A DNA stretch of 64,000 bases. Origin: Rhodovulum visakhapatnamense (lineage in GTDB: Bacteria; Pseudomonadota; Alphaproteobacteria; Rhodobacterales; Rhodobacteraceae). The notes below the pieces were generated by a model. The model was not told where the DNA came from, did not search any database, and saw nothing but the letters and a program-made list of their open reading frames with translations. Below are positions 57,419 to 64,000 of the stretch, piece after piece. The stretch is from positions 1-64,000 of the forward strand of contig NZ_SOEB01000001.1 of assembly GCF_004365965.1 (NCBI RefSeq), read 5' to 3'. The first letter of the stretch is position 1; the number at the start of each line of letters is the position of its first letter. Both the position numbers and the translations under genes were made by a program.

Positions 57419-59257
57419 CTATTCGCTGGGAGAGGAACGGAGGTTGAAGTTCGGCACCCCGGTCGAGGGCGCGGCCGCGCCTGCATCCTCCGGCGTGTCG
57501 GGTGTTGCGGGCGTCACCATCGGGCGCAGCAGTTGCGGCTGGCAGGGCCGGGTGACGGTCGCAGGTGTCAGCGCGGCGGATTCGAGGAAGGCCAGCAGAT
57601 CGTCCGAAGAGAGCGCAAAGTTCAGATTGCGCAGCGCGCCCTGCCGCACGAAGGTGTTGACCCCCACGACCCGGCCGCACATGTCGACCAGCGGCCCGCC
57701 GGAATTGCCCTGCGAGATCGGCGCCGAATGCACGATGGCGGGCGTGCCCTGCGTCAGCACCTGTTCGGCATTGACGGTGCCGTCGGTGACCGCGAGGTCC
57801 GGCACCGGGTCGGTGCCGCCCCGCCAGTCGCCCAGCAGGTCGTCGGGATAGCCCGCCGCGATCACGCTTTGCAGCTTCAGCGAATGGTCGGGCTTCAGCA
57901 GGGTGAAATGGGGCGCATTCACCCCATGCACCCGCAACAGGGCGAAATCGCGCCCGGTGCTGCCGAAGGGGCCCGCGGTCTTGATGACCGTCACCGGATA
58001 TTGCTGGCCAAGGCCGCGATTGGTGACGAAGATCCGGTCCTCGGGCGCGCCCTCGACCACATGGTTGTTGGTCACCACAAGGTCGGGGCCGACGAAGAAG
58101 CCCGATCCGCGCTCGGCCCGCACCTGCTGGCCGGGCTGGGTATCGGCATCGGCCATATAGCGCACGACCATCACCGTGCGCGCCTCGATCAGCTCCAGCA
58201 GCGAGGTCAGGTCCATCGCCGAGGCGCCGTCCGAGGGCACCTGCACCCGCGCCGGATCGGGCGGCAGGATCGGGCGCGGATCTGCGGCGGCGCGGCTGCC
58301 GGGGGCGTCGGCGGGGTTGCCGGGCTCGGGCGGCAGCAGCCCCTCGATGGTGCGTCCGTCGGGCATGGTCAGCGTCCCGTCGGGGCGGCATTGCGCGCCG
58401 TCCAGCGCGGCCTGCAGCCGCGCCAGCCGCTGTTCGAGCGAGGCGTTGATCTCGGCCACAGCGGCGGCGGCCTCGGCGCGGTCGATGGCCGGGTCGGGGG
58501 CGCGGGCCGGAAAGATCCGGGTGCCGGGCATGAGCAGCCAGGCCAGCGCGCCGCCCGCGATCAGAAGCAGGACCAGAAGCGGCACCCAGGCGATGGGGCC
58601 GGGCCAGACGCGCCGCGCGGGCTCGGGCGCGACCGGGTCGGGCGCGATGACGGCCCCGGCGGGACCGGCGCCAGAGACCGGAGGCGCCGCCTCGGCCCCG
58701 GCGGGCGCGGCATCGCCCCGGCGGGCCAGTGCCTCGGCGGCACTCAGCGGCGGGGCCCCGGCCAGCGGCAGGAACCGCCCCAGCGTCGCCGCGACATGGG
58801 CGCCCCGGGTGTCGGGGTCGCGGGCCATGCCGGGGGGCAGCATGCCCCAGTTCAGGATCACCGGCTGGCCGTCGACCACCCAGATATCGCCATCGGGATG
58901 GTTTGCCAGATGCAGCGCCGCGCCAAAGAGCGGCCCGTCCTCCGGATCGCCCAGATGGGCGCGGATGCCGCGCAGCCGTTCGCTCAGCGCCGCTTCGGCC
59001 CTGACCCGGTCGGCCTCGTCCAGCGCGCGAAGCGGCCGGCCTTCGCCGGGATGATCGGTGTACCAGGCGACGCTGGCCGGGGCGGAATCGTTGCCGCGGC
59101 TCAGCAGCGGCTCGGCAAACAGCGCGGCGGCCTCCGGCGAGACCCGCTCGCGCAGCGCCTGGGTCAGCGCGCCATGGCTTTCCAGCGCCAGCCCGCCGCC
59201 GATCTCGAGGCACTGGCTCAGCTCGATCTGGCACTTGGTCAGGAAATGCTCGGCCAT
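57419..59257 (-). CDS. Membrane-anchored trypsin-like serine protease
   Basis: This 612-residue protein has a SrfA-like cytoplasmic N-domain (1-145), a transmembrane helix at 219-243 (LLIAGGALAWLLM), a coiled coil ending at Cys290 and a periplasmic chymotrypsin-fold protease. The catalytic triad is His399 (VTNNHVVEG), Asp437 (GRDFALLRV) and Ser519 (QGNSGGPLV). The C-terminus is VPNFNLRSSPSE, a tail shared with two neighbouring exported proteins. Unlike DegP/HtrA, no PDZ domain follows. Two bp separate it from the next upstream gene and 10 bp from the SrfA-like gene. It probably cuts a periplasmic or envelope target under control of the Srf NTPases. Confidence 0.88.
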   Translation of the reverse strand: MAEHFLTKCQIELSQCLEIGGGLALESHGALTQALRERVSPEAAALFAEPLLSRGNDSAPASVAWYTDHPGEGRPLRALDEADRVRAEAALSERLRGIRAHLGDPEDGPLFGAALHLANHPDGDIWVVDGQPVILNWGMLPPGMARDPDTRGAHVAATLGRFLPLAGAPPLSAAEALARRGDAAPAGAEAAPPVSGAGPAGAVIAPDPVAPEPARRVWPGPIAWVPLLVLLLIAGGALAWLLMPGTRIFPARAPDPAIDRAEAAAAVAEINASLEQRLARLQAALDGAQCRPDGTLTMPDGRTIEGLLPPEPGNPADAPGSRAAADPRPILPPDPARVQVPSDGASAMDLTSLLELIEARTVMVVRYMADADTQPGQQVRAERGSGFFVGPDLVVTNNHVVEGAPEDRIFVTNRGLGQQYPVTVIKTAGPFGSTGRDFALLRVHGVNAPHFTLLKPDHSLKLQSVIAAGYPDDLLGDWRGGTDPVPDLAVTDGTVNAEQVLTQGTPAIVHSAPISQGNSGGPLVDMCGRVVGVNTFVRQGALRNLNFALSSDDLLAFLESAALTPATVTRPCQPQLLRPMVTPATPDTPEDAGAAAPSTGVPNFNLRSSPSE

Positions 59258-59259
59258 GG

Positions 59260-59994
59260 TCACTGGTCCTCGGTTCTGCGGCGCAGGCGGACCTCGCCGC
59301 GGCCGCCGGTCTCGGGCTGGAAGTTCACGCAACTGGCGCTGCCGTCGCCCGCCAGCTCGCAGGTGATGATGCGCTGATGGATGTAGCCGCCGTCGGAACA
59401 GCGCAGATTGCCCGGCTCGCGAACCTCGAGACGCTGGTCGCCGGCCGCCGCGCCGCTTGGGTCGAGGAACTGGCCCGAGACCGCGCCCCGGCAGGTGGTG
59501 CCATTGGTGGCGGTCATCGTCTCGCGGCCGTTGCCCTGGCGGTCGAAGCACATCTCCCACTGGGTGTAATGGGTGATCCGGCCGGTCTGGATGTCGCGGG
59601 TGCGGAAATCGGAATCGAGTTCCCAGCAGCCGTCCAGCACGCGGATGTCGCCCCGGTTCCAGCTGCCCGGGTCGATCCCGGCGCTGTCCGGCGCGGGGGC
59701 CGGTTCGGGCTCGGGCAGAGGGGCGGGCGGGGGCGCGGGCGGCACCGCTTCGCATTGCAGCGCGGCCAGTTCGTTCTCGGTCCGGCGGATATCGCGCGTG
59801 AGCGCCAGATTGAGGTCGCGCAGCGCGTCGAGCCGCGCGGCCGCCGCGATGTCGGCATCCGACGGGCAGCTTTGCGGAAGCCATCTGTCCAGCACCGCAA
59901 GTTCGATCCGGCAGGCGGCAAGGGCCGCATATCCGGCTGCGCCGACAATGGCCAGAAGTCCCAGCGCCATTCCCAAAATCGCCGCACGCAGCAT
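59260..59994 (-). CDS. Membrane-anchored protein with cysteine-rich periplasmic domain (Srf operon, first gene)
   Basis: This 244-residue protein has an N-terminal transmembrane anchor (3-26, AAILGMALGLLAIVGAAGY), a helical segment ending at Cys81 (NELAALQCEA), a Pro-rich linker and a ~140-residue domain with DIRVLDGCWELDSDF, WEMCFDRQGNG, NGTTCRGAVSG and HQRIITCELAGDG. The regular cysteines suggest disulfides in the periplasm. I suspect similarity to the C-terminal part of enterobacterial SrfA, but cannot test it. It is the promoter-proximal gene of the ten-gene operon, 2 bp ahead of the protease gene. Confidence 0.65.
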   Translation of the reverse strand: MLRAAILGMALGLLAIVGAAGYAALAACRIELAVLDRWLPQSCPSDADIAAAARLDALRDLNLALTRDIRRTENELAALQCEAVPPAPPPAPLPEPEPAPAPDSAGIDPGSWNRGDIRVLDGCWELDSDFRTRDIQTGRITHYTQWEMCFDRQGNGRETMTATNGTTCRGAVSGQFLDPSGAAAGDQRLEVREPGNLRCSDGGYIHQRIITCELAGDGSASCVNFQPETGGRGEVRLRRRTEDQ

Positions 59995-60031
59995 CTCAAT
60001 CCGCCGTCATCAAACGCATTCGCAAAGCGAA

Positions 60032-60037
60032 ATTATG
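60032..60037 (-). promoter_or_regulatory. -10 candidate for the Srf operon
   Basis: On the minus strand CATAAT (five of six consensus bases) lies 38 nt before the first operon ATG (59994), inside the only AT-rich stretch of the region (60010-60060). The -35 is not clear. A GC-rich palindrome separates this from the upstream gene's stop. Confidence 0.45.
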
Positions 60038-60122
60038 CCTTGAGTTAATGGCATTTGAAACAGCGGGTCAACCGCCGCGCGGGTCCCGGACCCGACGGCC
60101 CGGGACTGCACGGACCCGGATC

Positions 60123-60134
60123 GCGTCCGGACGC
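60123..60134. terminator. Short palindrome after first peptidoglycan-binding gene
   Basis: GCGTCCGGACGC is a perfect 12-bp palindrome 4 nt past the stop of the gene ending at 60138. Further GC-rich inverted repeats (GTCCCGG / CCGGGAC, 60083-60106) follow. Together they may terminate that gene before the Srf operon promoter. Confidence 0.4.
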
Positions 60135-60137
60135 CGG

Positions 60138-61406
60138 TCAGTTCTGCCGGAGGTTGAAATTCGGCATGCCGGTCCCGGTCGACGAGGTCGCATTGCCGCC
60201 ACCGGCAAGGCCCCCGGTCCGCAGCGCGGCGCGCATCACCGCCACGCGCTCGCCGCTCTGGCTGGGCCGGACGGCAGGATCGGCGCCCCGGTCGAGCGCG
60301 TCGAAGGCGATGTCGTACCAGCCCTGCGCCTGATCGGGATTGCGCGCGGTGCCGTAGCCGCCGCGCAGGTGGTGGCCGACCAGCTCGGCATAGGGCCGGG
60401 CGCCGGTGCCCACCAGCATCAGCGCCGAGGCCAGCGCGACCTGGGCATCGTCGGTGCGGTAGGCGTAGCCAAGACAGACCTTAGCCACGTCCGAGATCTG
60501 GCGCATGTCGGCGCCGATGTCGCGGATGCGCCGGTCGGCGGCCTCGGTCAGTTCGACCGCCGAGCGGCTGCCGAGCATCCCGATCTGATCGGCCATCCGG
60601 TCCACGACCCAACTGCAATTCTCGGACAGCGCCTGATCGGTCATGCCGCTGCCGTCCAGCAGGTTTTCGGACCGGCTGAGGGCATAGCTGCTGGCGCTGC
60701 AGAATTGTTCGTCCATCGCCTGCCGGGCGCGGTCGGGGCCGGTGATCCCGGCCGGGGTCAGGACCGGACCGCTGGCATTGGTGACCATCTGGCTGCTGGC
60801 GCAGGCATTGGCCATCGAGGCGCTGGTCGTCGGCATGTCGGGCAGGCGGGGCTGTGTCGTTTGGCCGGTGGAAGCCGCCTGCACCGGGCAGCGTCCGGTC
60901 TCGCGGCAATAATCGCCGCCGCGCGTCTCGGTATGATAGGCGCGCAAGAGCTCCTGACCATAGATCCCGGGATAGGCCGCGCCGTGGCCGGCCTGCGCCC
61001 AGTTATAGGCGCCGACGAGGGTCTGGCGCTGATAGGGGTCGAGCTGGCCGGTGACGGGATAGCCCATGTAGGTCTGATAGCGCGAGATCGCCTGGCGGGT
61101 ATTCCGGCCCATCACGCCGTCTGCGCTACCTGCGCCGTAATCGAAATAGTTCAGCGCCTGCTGGTCGGTGCGGACCGTCGGGTCGGCCTGGACAGGGGGC
61201 TTGGGTGTGGGGCCGGGGGTCGGTCGCGGAGTGGGCTGCTGGCTCTGGCCGCCCATCCCGCAGCGCTGGGGATTGGCCATGCAGAACAAGATGCCTGCGG
61301 CTGCCCCCAGCTTGACGACATCGCCGGCATCGGCCCGCAGGGGGGCGGGGGCCGGCAGGCAAAGGGCTGTGGCGGTTGCGGCGATCAGGAAAGCCCTGGC
61401 TGTCAT
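60138..61406 (-). CDS. Exported peptidoglycan-binding-domain protein, paralogue 1
   Basis: This 422-residue protein has a signal peptide (TARAFLIAATATALCLPAPA) and a PG_binding_1-type domain around 75-120 (VRTDQQALNYFDYGAGSADG, RNTRQAISRYQTYMGYPVTG). The remainder contains AYNWAQAG, ACASSQMVTNASG, MDEQFCSASSYALS and a C-terminal region with CLGYAYRTDDAQVALASAL and GARPYAELVGHHLRGGYG. It ends GMPNFNLRQN. It is a clear paralogue of the gene at 61632-63116. Probably periplasmic and wall-bound; the shared tail links it to the operon protease. Confidence 0.8.
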   Translation of the reverse strand: MTARAFLIAATATALCLPAPAPLRADAGDVVKLGAAAGILFCMANPQRCGMGGQSQQPTPRPTPGPTPKPPVQADPTVRTDQQALNYFDYGAGSADGVMGRNTRQAISRYQTYMGYPVTGQLDPYQRQTLVGAYNWAQAGHGAAYPGIYGQELLRAYHTETRGGDYCRETGRCPVQAASTGQTTQPRLPDMPTTSASMANACASSQMVTNASGPVLTPAGITGPDRARQAMDEQFCSASSYALSRSENLLDGSGMTDQALSENCSWVVDRMADQIGMLGSRSAVELTEAADRRIRDIGADMRQISDVAKVCLGYAYRTDDAQVALASALMLVGTGARPYAELVGHHLRGGYGTARNPDQAQGWYDIAFDALDRGADPAVRPSQSGERVAVMRAALRTGGLAGGGNATSSTGTGMPNFNLRQN

Positions 61407-61454
61407 TTCGGTATCCTCCAAGTCACATCCGGCGGCCGGACGGTCTTTTCCCGG

Positions 61455-61460
61455 ATCATA
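61455..61460 (-). promoter_or_regulatory. -10 candidate of peptidoglycan-binding gene 1
   Basis: TATGAT on the minus strand lies 49 nt before the ATG at 61406. No convincing -35 is seen. It sits in the 225-bp gap after the upstream paralogue's terminator, so the gene probably has its own promoter. Confidence 0.35.
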
Positions 61461-61587
61461 GCGTACGGTCCGCCGGGGTCGACCGCGGATCGGCGCCGGA
61501 GATGTCGGTTGGTTTCGGTCTCGGCAAGCCCCCGCTGATGGAAAACCAAGGGGGCTGCCCTTGAGGTCCGATAGCGAGGCCTGGGCG

Positions 61588-61619
61588 GCGGGCGGGGCTC
61601 CGGAGGGTGCCCCGCCCGC
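61588..61619 (-). terminator. Terminator of peptidoglycan-binding gene 2
   Basis: The perfect 11-bp stem GCGGGCGGGGC / GCCCCGCCCGC with a 10-nt loop begins 12 nt past the stop at 61632. There is no T-run, but the stem is very stable. Confidence 0.75.
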
Positions 61620-61631
61620 GCGCGCCCCGGC

Positions 61632-63116
61632 TCAGTTGCCGATGTTGAAGCTCGGCAGCGCGGCCGGGGCCGACGCTGCGGCCCCCGCGGCCGAGGCACC
61701 GGTCAGCACCGGGGCGGGCGCTCCGCCATCGAGGGCGGCCCGCATGATCGCCACGCGCTGGGCGCTCTGGCTCGGCAGGAAGACCGGCGTGGCGCCGCTA
61801 TCGAGCGCGGCGAAGGCCGTGTCATACCAGCCGCGCGCCCTGGCCGGATCGGACCCGACCCCGAACCCGTCGCGCAGATGGTGGCCCAGAAGCTCGGCAT
61901 AGGGCCGGGCACCGGCGCCGACCAGAAGCATCGAGGCGGCCAGCACCAGATCGGAATCGTCGGTGCGGTAGCCATAGCCCAGGCAAACCTCGCCGGTCTG
62001 GATCAGGCCCTGCGGATCGGCGCCCGCGGATTGCCGGATCTTCTGTTCGGCCGCGGCGGCCAGATCGGAGGCCTGTCGGCCGCTCAGCGCGTCGGTCTCG
62101 GGCTGCATGAAGTCGACGACCTGCTGGCAGTTCTGGGCCAGCTGATCGTCGCTGACCCCGGCGCCGCTCAGCATGCTTTCGGTGGTGCTGACGGCATAGG
62201 TGCTGGCACTGCAGAACTGTTCGTCCAGCGCCTGGGTCGGGTTGGTCACCCCGGCCGGGCCGGTCACCGCCCCGCCATTGGCCGAGGACACCATCTGCAC
62301 GGTCTGGCAGTGATCGGCGACCGAACGATACGCGGTGCTGTCGGGCAGCTCGAAGCCGGGCAGCGCGCCGCCCGTCGTCAGCACCTGGTTCGCGACCTGC
62401 TGGGGCGCCTGGCCTTGCGGCTGCAGGAAGGGTTGCGGCGCGCCCTGCTGCGGATAGGACGGCACCGGCACCTGCGACGGCATCGCGCCATAGCCGGTTT
62501 CGGAGGGGTAGCCGTTGCCCGACGGATAGCCGGTGCCGCCCGGATAGCCGGTGCCGCCCGGATAGCCGTTGGCTCCGGCATAGCCCTGTCCGGCGCCATA
62601 GGCGTTCTGGCCGCCATAGCCGCCGCCCGCACAGCGCCCGGTCTCCTGGCAGTAATTGCCGCCGCGGGCATAGCTCGAATAGGCGCGCAGAAGCTCCTGG
62701 CCCTGGATGCCGGGATAGCTCGCGTTTCCGCCCGATTGCGCCCAGTTATAGGCGCCGACGAGATTCTGGCGCTGATAGGGATCGAGCTGGCCGGTCACCG
62801 GATAGCCCATATAGCCCTGATAGCGCGAGATCGCGTCGCGGGTCCGGCGGCCGGTGACGCCATCGGCGCCCCCGGCATCGTAGCCGAAATAGTTCAGCGC
62901 CTGCTGGTCGGTGCGGACCGTGGGGTCGCCCGCCGGGCGGGCCGCGGTGCGGTTGCTGCGGCCCTGATTGCGGCCGTTCAGACAGCCGGTGACGGCACAG
63001 AGGATCGCCCCGCCCACAATCACCTTGCCCAGATCGTCGGCCCGGACCCGCTCGGCCGGCATCGTCAGGGCGAGGCTGGCCATCGCCGTGGTCACAAAAA
63101 ACGTCCTGACACGCAT
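61632..63116 (-). CDS. Exported peptidoglycan-binding-domain protein, paralogue 2
   Basis: This 494-residue protein has a signal peptide (RTFFVTTAMASLALTMPAER) and the same architecture as its neighbour: a PG_binding_1-like domain (VRTDQQALNYFGYDAGGADG, RRTRDAISRYQGYMGYPVTG), AYNWAQSG, a region with LDEQFCSASTYAVSTTESML, and CLGYGYRTDDSDLVLAASML with GARPYAELLGHHLRDGFG. Between them is an extra Gly/Tyr/Pro repeat stretch (GYPGGTGYPGGTGYPSG) and a Gln/Pro-rich segment absent from paralogue 1. It ends LPSFNIGN. Strong promoter and terminator elements suggest independent expression. Confidence 0.8.
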   Translation of the reverse strand: MRVRTFFVTTAMASLALTMPAERVRADDLGKVIVGGAILCAVTGCLNGRNQGRSNRTAARPAGDPTVRTDQQALNYFGYDAGGADGVTGRRTRDAISRYQGYMGYPVTGQLDPYQRQNLVGAYNWAQSGGNASYPGIQGQELLRAYSSYARGGNYCQETGRCAGGGYGGQNAYGAGQGYAGANGYPGGTGYPGGTGYPSGNGYPSETGYGAMPSQVPVPSYPQQGAPQPFLQPQGQAPQQVANQVLTTGGALPGFELPDSTAYRSVADHCQTVQMVSSANGGAVTGPAGVTNPTQALDEQFCSASTYAVSTTESMLSGAGVSDDQLAQNCQQVVDFMQPETDALSGRQASDLAAAAEQKIRQSAGADPQGLIQTGEVCLGYGYRTDDSDLVLAASMLLVGAGARPYAELLGHHLRDGFGVGSDPARARGWYDTAFAALDSGATPVFLPSQSAQRVAIMRAALDGGAPAPVLTGASAAGAAASAPAALPSFNIGN

Positions 63117-63159
63117 TCCCTATCCCCCAATAATTGGAAGTCAAATCTTAATCCGTTTG

Positions 63160-63165
63160 ATTATA
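63160..63165 (-). promoter_or_regulatory. -10 element of peptidoglycan-binding gene 2
   Basis: A perfect TATAAT on the minus strand lies 44 nt before the ATG at 63116, in an AT-rich stretch. GGGGGA just upstream of the ATG is the ribosome-binding site. No good -35 with standard spacing is visible. Confidence 0.6.
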
Positions 63166-63170
63166 GCGAA

Positions 63171-63695
63171 TTACGCCGCACGAATCTTCCAACAAAAAGC
63201 CCCTGCGCTCAAGGCGTTCCGGGCTTTGACGCAGCGCAGGGCGCGCCGGTCCGGGGTGGCCGCAGAATCGGCCGCCCCGGTGCTTTTCCGGTGTTTTTCC
63301 GTCGCGTTCCCGATGCTTTCCGGTTGCTCTCGCGCTGTTTTCCCGGGCCGTTTCGCGGCCCGGTGCGGGCGCTTTAAGGCCCCGCGGAGCATGACCGGAA
63401 CCGCGGCAAGCGCCAGCCCGATCCCCAGCGCGTCGCGAAGCAGGAGGCCCTCTTGGAACACCGGTACGCCCAGAAGCGCCAGCGCGATCAGCGTGGCCGA
63501 TGCGTAAAGCACCGCGACCAGCGCCAGGGCGTGGCCGCGCATCAGATAGAACCAGGCGAAGGCGGGGCTTCCGTAGCAGATCGCCCCCAGCGCGCGCCCC
63601 CGGGATGCGAGCCCCGTGGGCGAGGCGGATGCGATCTCGATGAGACCGCCACCGGCAATCGTCAATGCGGTTGCCAGGGCAAGCCAGACTTGCAT
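63171..63695 (-). CDS. SMR/DMT-like small membrane protein with basic C-terminal tail
   Basis: From the ATG at 63695 this 174-residue protein has four hydrophobic helices in about 110 residues (VWLALATALTIAGGGLIEIA, ALGAICYGSPAFAWFYLM, VLYASATLIALALLGV and ALGIGLALAAVPVMLRGAL), the layout of small multidrug resistance-type proteins. The last ~65 residues are hydrophilic and basic with no similarity, which may mean that the real stop was lost by a frameshift or that the tail is genuine. A Shine-Dalgarno-like GGAGGG lies 12 nt upstream. Substrate unknown. Confidence 0.65.
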   Translation of the reverse strand: MQVWLALATALTIAGGGLIEIASASPTGLASRGRALGAICYGSPAFAWFYLMRGHALALVAVLYASATLIALALLGVPVFQEGLLLRDALGIGLALAAVPVMLRGALKRPHRAAKRPGKTAREQPESIGNATEKHRKSTGAADSAATPDRRALRCVKARNALSAGAFCWKIRAA

Positions 63696-63935
63696 TTCCA
63701 GTGAAAACCCTCCCGTACCGGCGCCGGACCTGCGTGACACAGTCGGCGTTCCGGCGGCAGCAACGTGCAACGACCTTCCTCGCACACGCGGCACCATCCT
63801 CCGCCGGATTTCGACCGGACGTCAACGCGGCGCAGAGGACGGAGGTCGCGGCCGGAGGCTGGCGCCTCCGGTTTCGCCGCGCGGCCCGGCCCGGAGATCC
63901 CGAGACATCGCCGCGCGGAGAAGGCAGGACGCGAT

Positions 63936-64000
63936 CTAGAAATCCTGCCAGTCGCCGCCATTTGCGATGCGGCGCGGGGTCGGGCTCATGGTCAGATCCG
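63936..64000 (-). CDS. C-terminal end of a gene cut by the window, possibly a chemoreceptor
   Basis: The minus strand encodes ...SPTPRRIANGGDWQDF then TAG. A C-terminal W-x-D-F after a flexible linker resembles the GWADF end of the chemoreceptor at 39801 and CheR-docking pentapeptides. Only 20 codons are visible, so the identification is tentative. The 110 bp between it and the SMR-like gene's upstream region hold no gene. Confidence 0.4.
   Translation of the reverse strand, partial: DLTMSPTPRRIANGGDWQDF

Noticed and set aside
57383..59377. Rightward 664-codon frame opposite the protease gene
   Set aside because: The opposite strand has a protease with a full catalytic triad; this frame is a compositional shadow.

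Overview
The window is high-GC DNA, apparently chromosomal, from an alphaproteobacterium, most likely a member of the Rhodobacterales/Rhodobacteraceae. The pointers are a short ProS without the editing insertion, an HdaA-type DnaA regulator, SdhE, ThyX, DUF1194 proteins and a DUF6653 protein. I identified this from protein families only; no rRNA or tRNA gene is present to confirm it.

Layout. 1-2.6 kb is an accessory patch: the end of an IS3-family (IS407-group) element, an APH(3')-type aminoglycoside phosphotransferase gene, and scraps of a prophage tail module fused to an IS5-type transposase remnant. 2.6-4.6 kb holds a PhnA-like zinc-ribbon gene between two diverged ~120-bp direct repeats, a cold-shock gene with a strong terminator, and a DUF982 gene. 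4.9-10.4 kb has nhaA, a glyoxalase-like gene, a TerB/DnaJ gene overlapping an endonuclease/exonuclease/phosphatase gene, and small conserved genes. 10.4-16 kb is a minus-strand block perM-like/hdaA and ppk1/ppx, with a Pho-box-like promoter directly upstream of ppk1. 16-32.9 kb is housekeeping: proS, a frameshifted UDG-like gene, lolC-lolD, dinB, a methyltransferase, parE, ppk2, a TehB-like methyltransferase, MATE, aspartate aminotransferase, an HTH regulator, sdhE and a MarR regulator. 32.9-39.3 kb has two DUF1194 genes with gloA, a catDE-like doxX/dioxygenase pair divergent from a LysR gene, a NAD(P)-binding oxidoreductase gene and thyX. 39.8-43.7 kb pairs a solute-binding protein gene with a chemoreceptor gene.

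The most unusual region is 43.87-63.1 kb. Ten minus-strand genes (59994 down to 43873) are packed with overlaps or gaps of 10 bp or less: a membrane protein with a cysteine-rich periplasmic domain, a membrane-anchored trypsin-like protease, a SrfA-like membrane protein with a YfaP/DUF2135-like domain, SrfB (actin/Hsp70-like ATPase fold), SrfC (P-loop NTPase), a further single-pass membrane protein, a secreted VWA protein, an ABC ATPase, an FtsX/MacB-like permease and a secreted formylglycine-enzyme-like pseudoenzyme. Two tandem peptidoglycan-binding-domain proteins lie just upstream. They share a short C-terminal tail (P-x-F-N-L/I) with the protease. This looks like one trans-envelope machine with NTPase subunits in the cytoplasm and protease, VWA and binding domains in the periplasm. 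Srf proteins are known as virulence-associated factors of unestablished biochemical role, and I know of no described system with this full gene set.

The right edge cuts a gene whose product ends in a W-x-D-F tail like that of the chemoreceptor at 39.8 kb.
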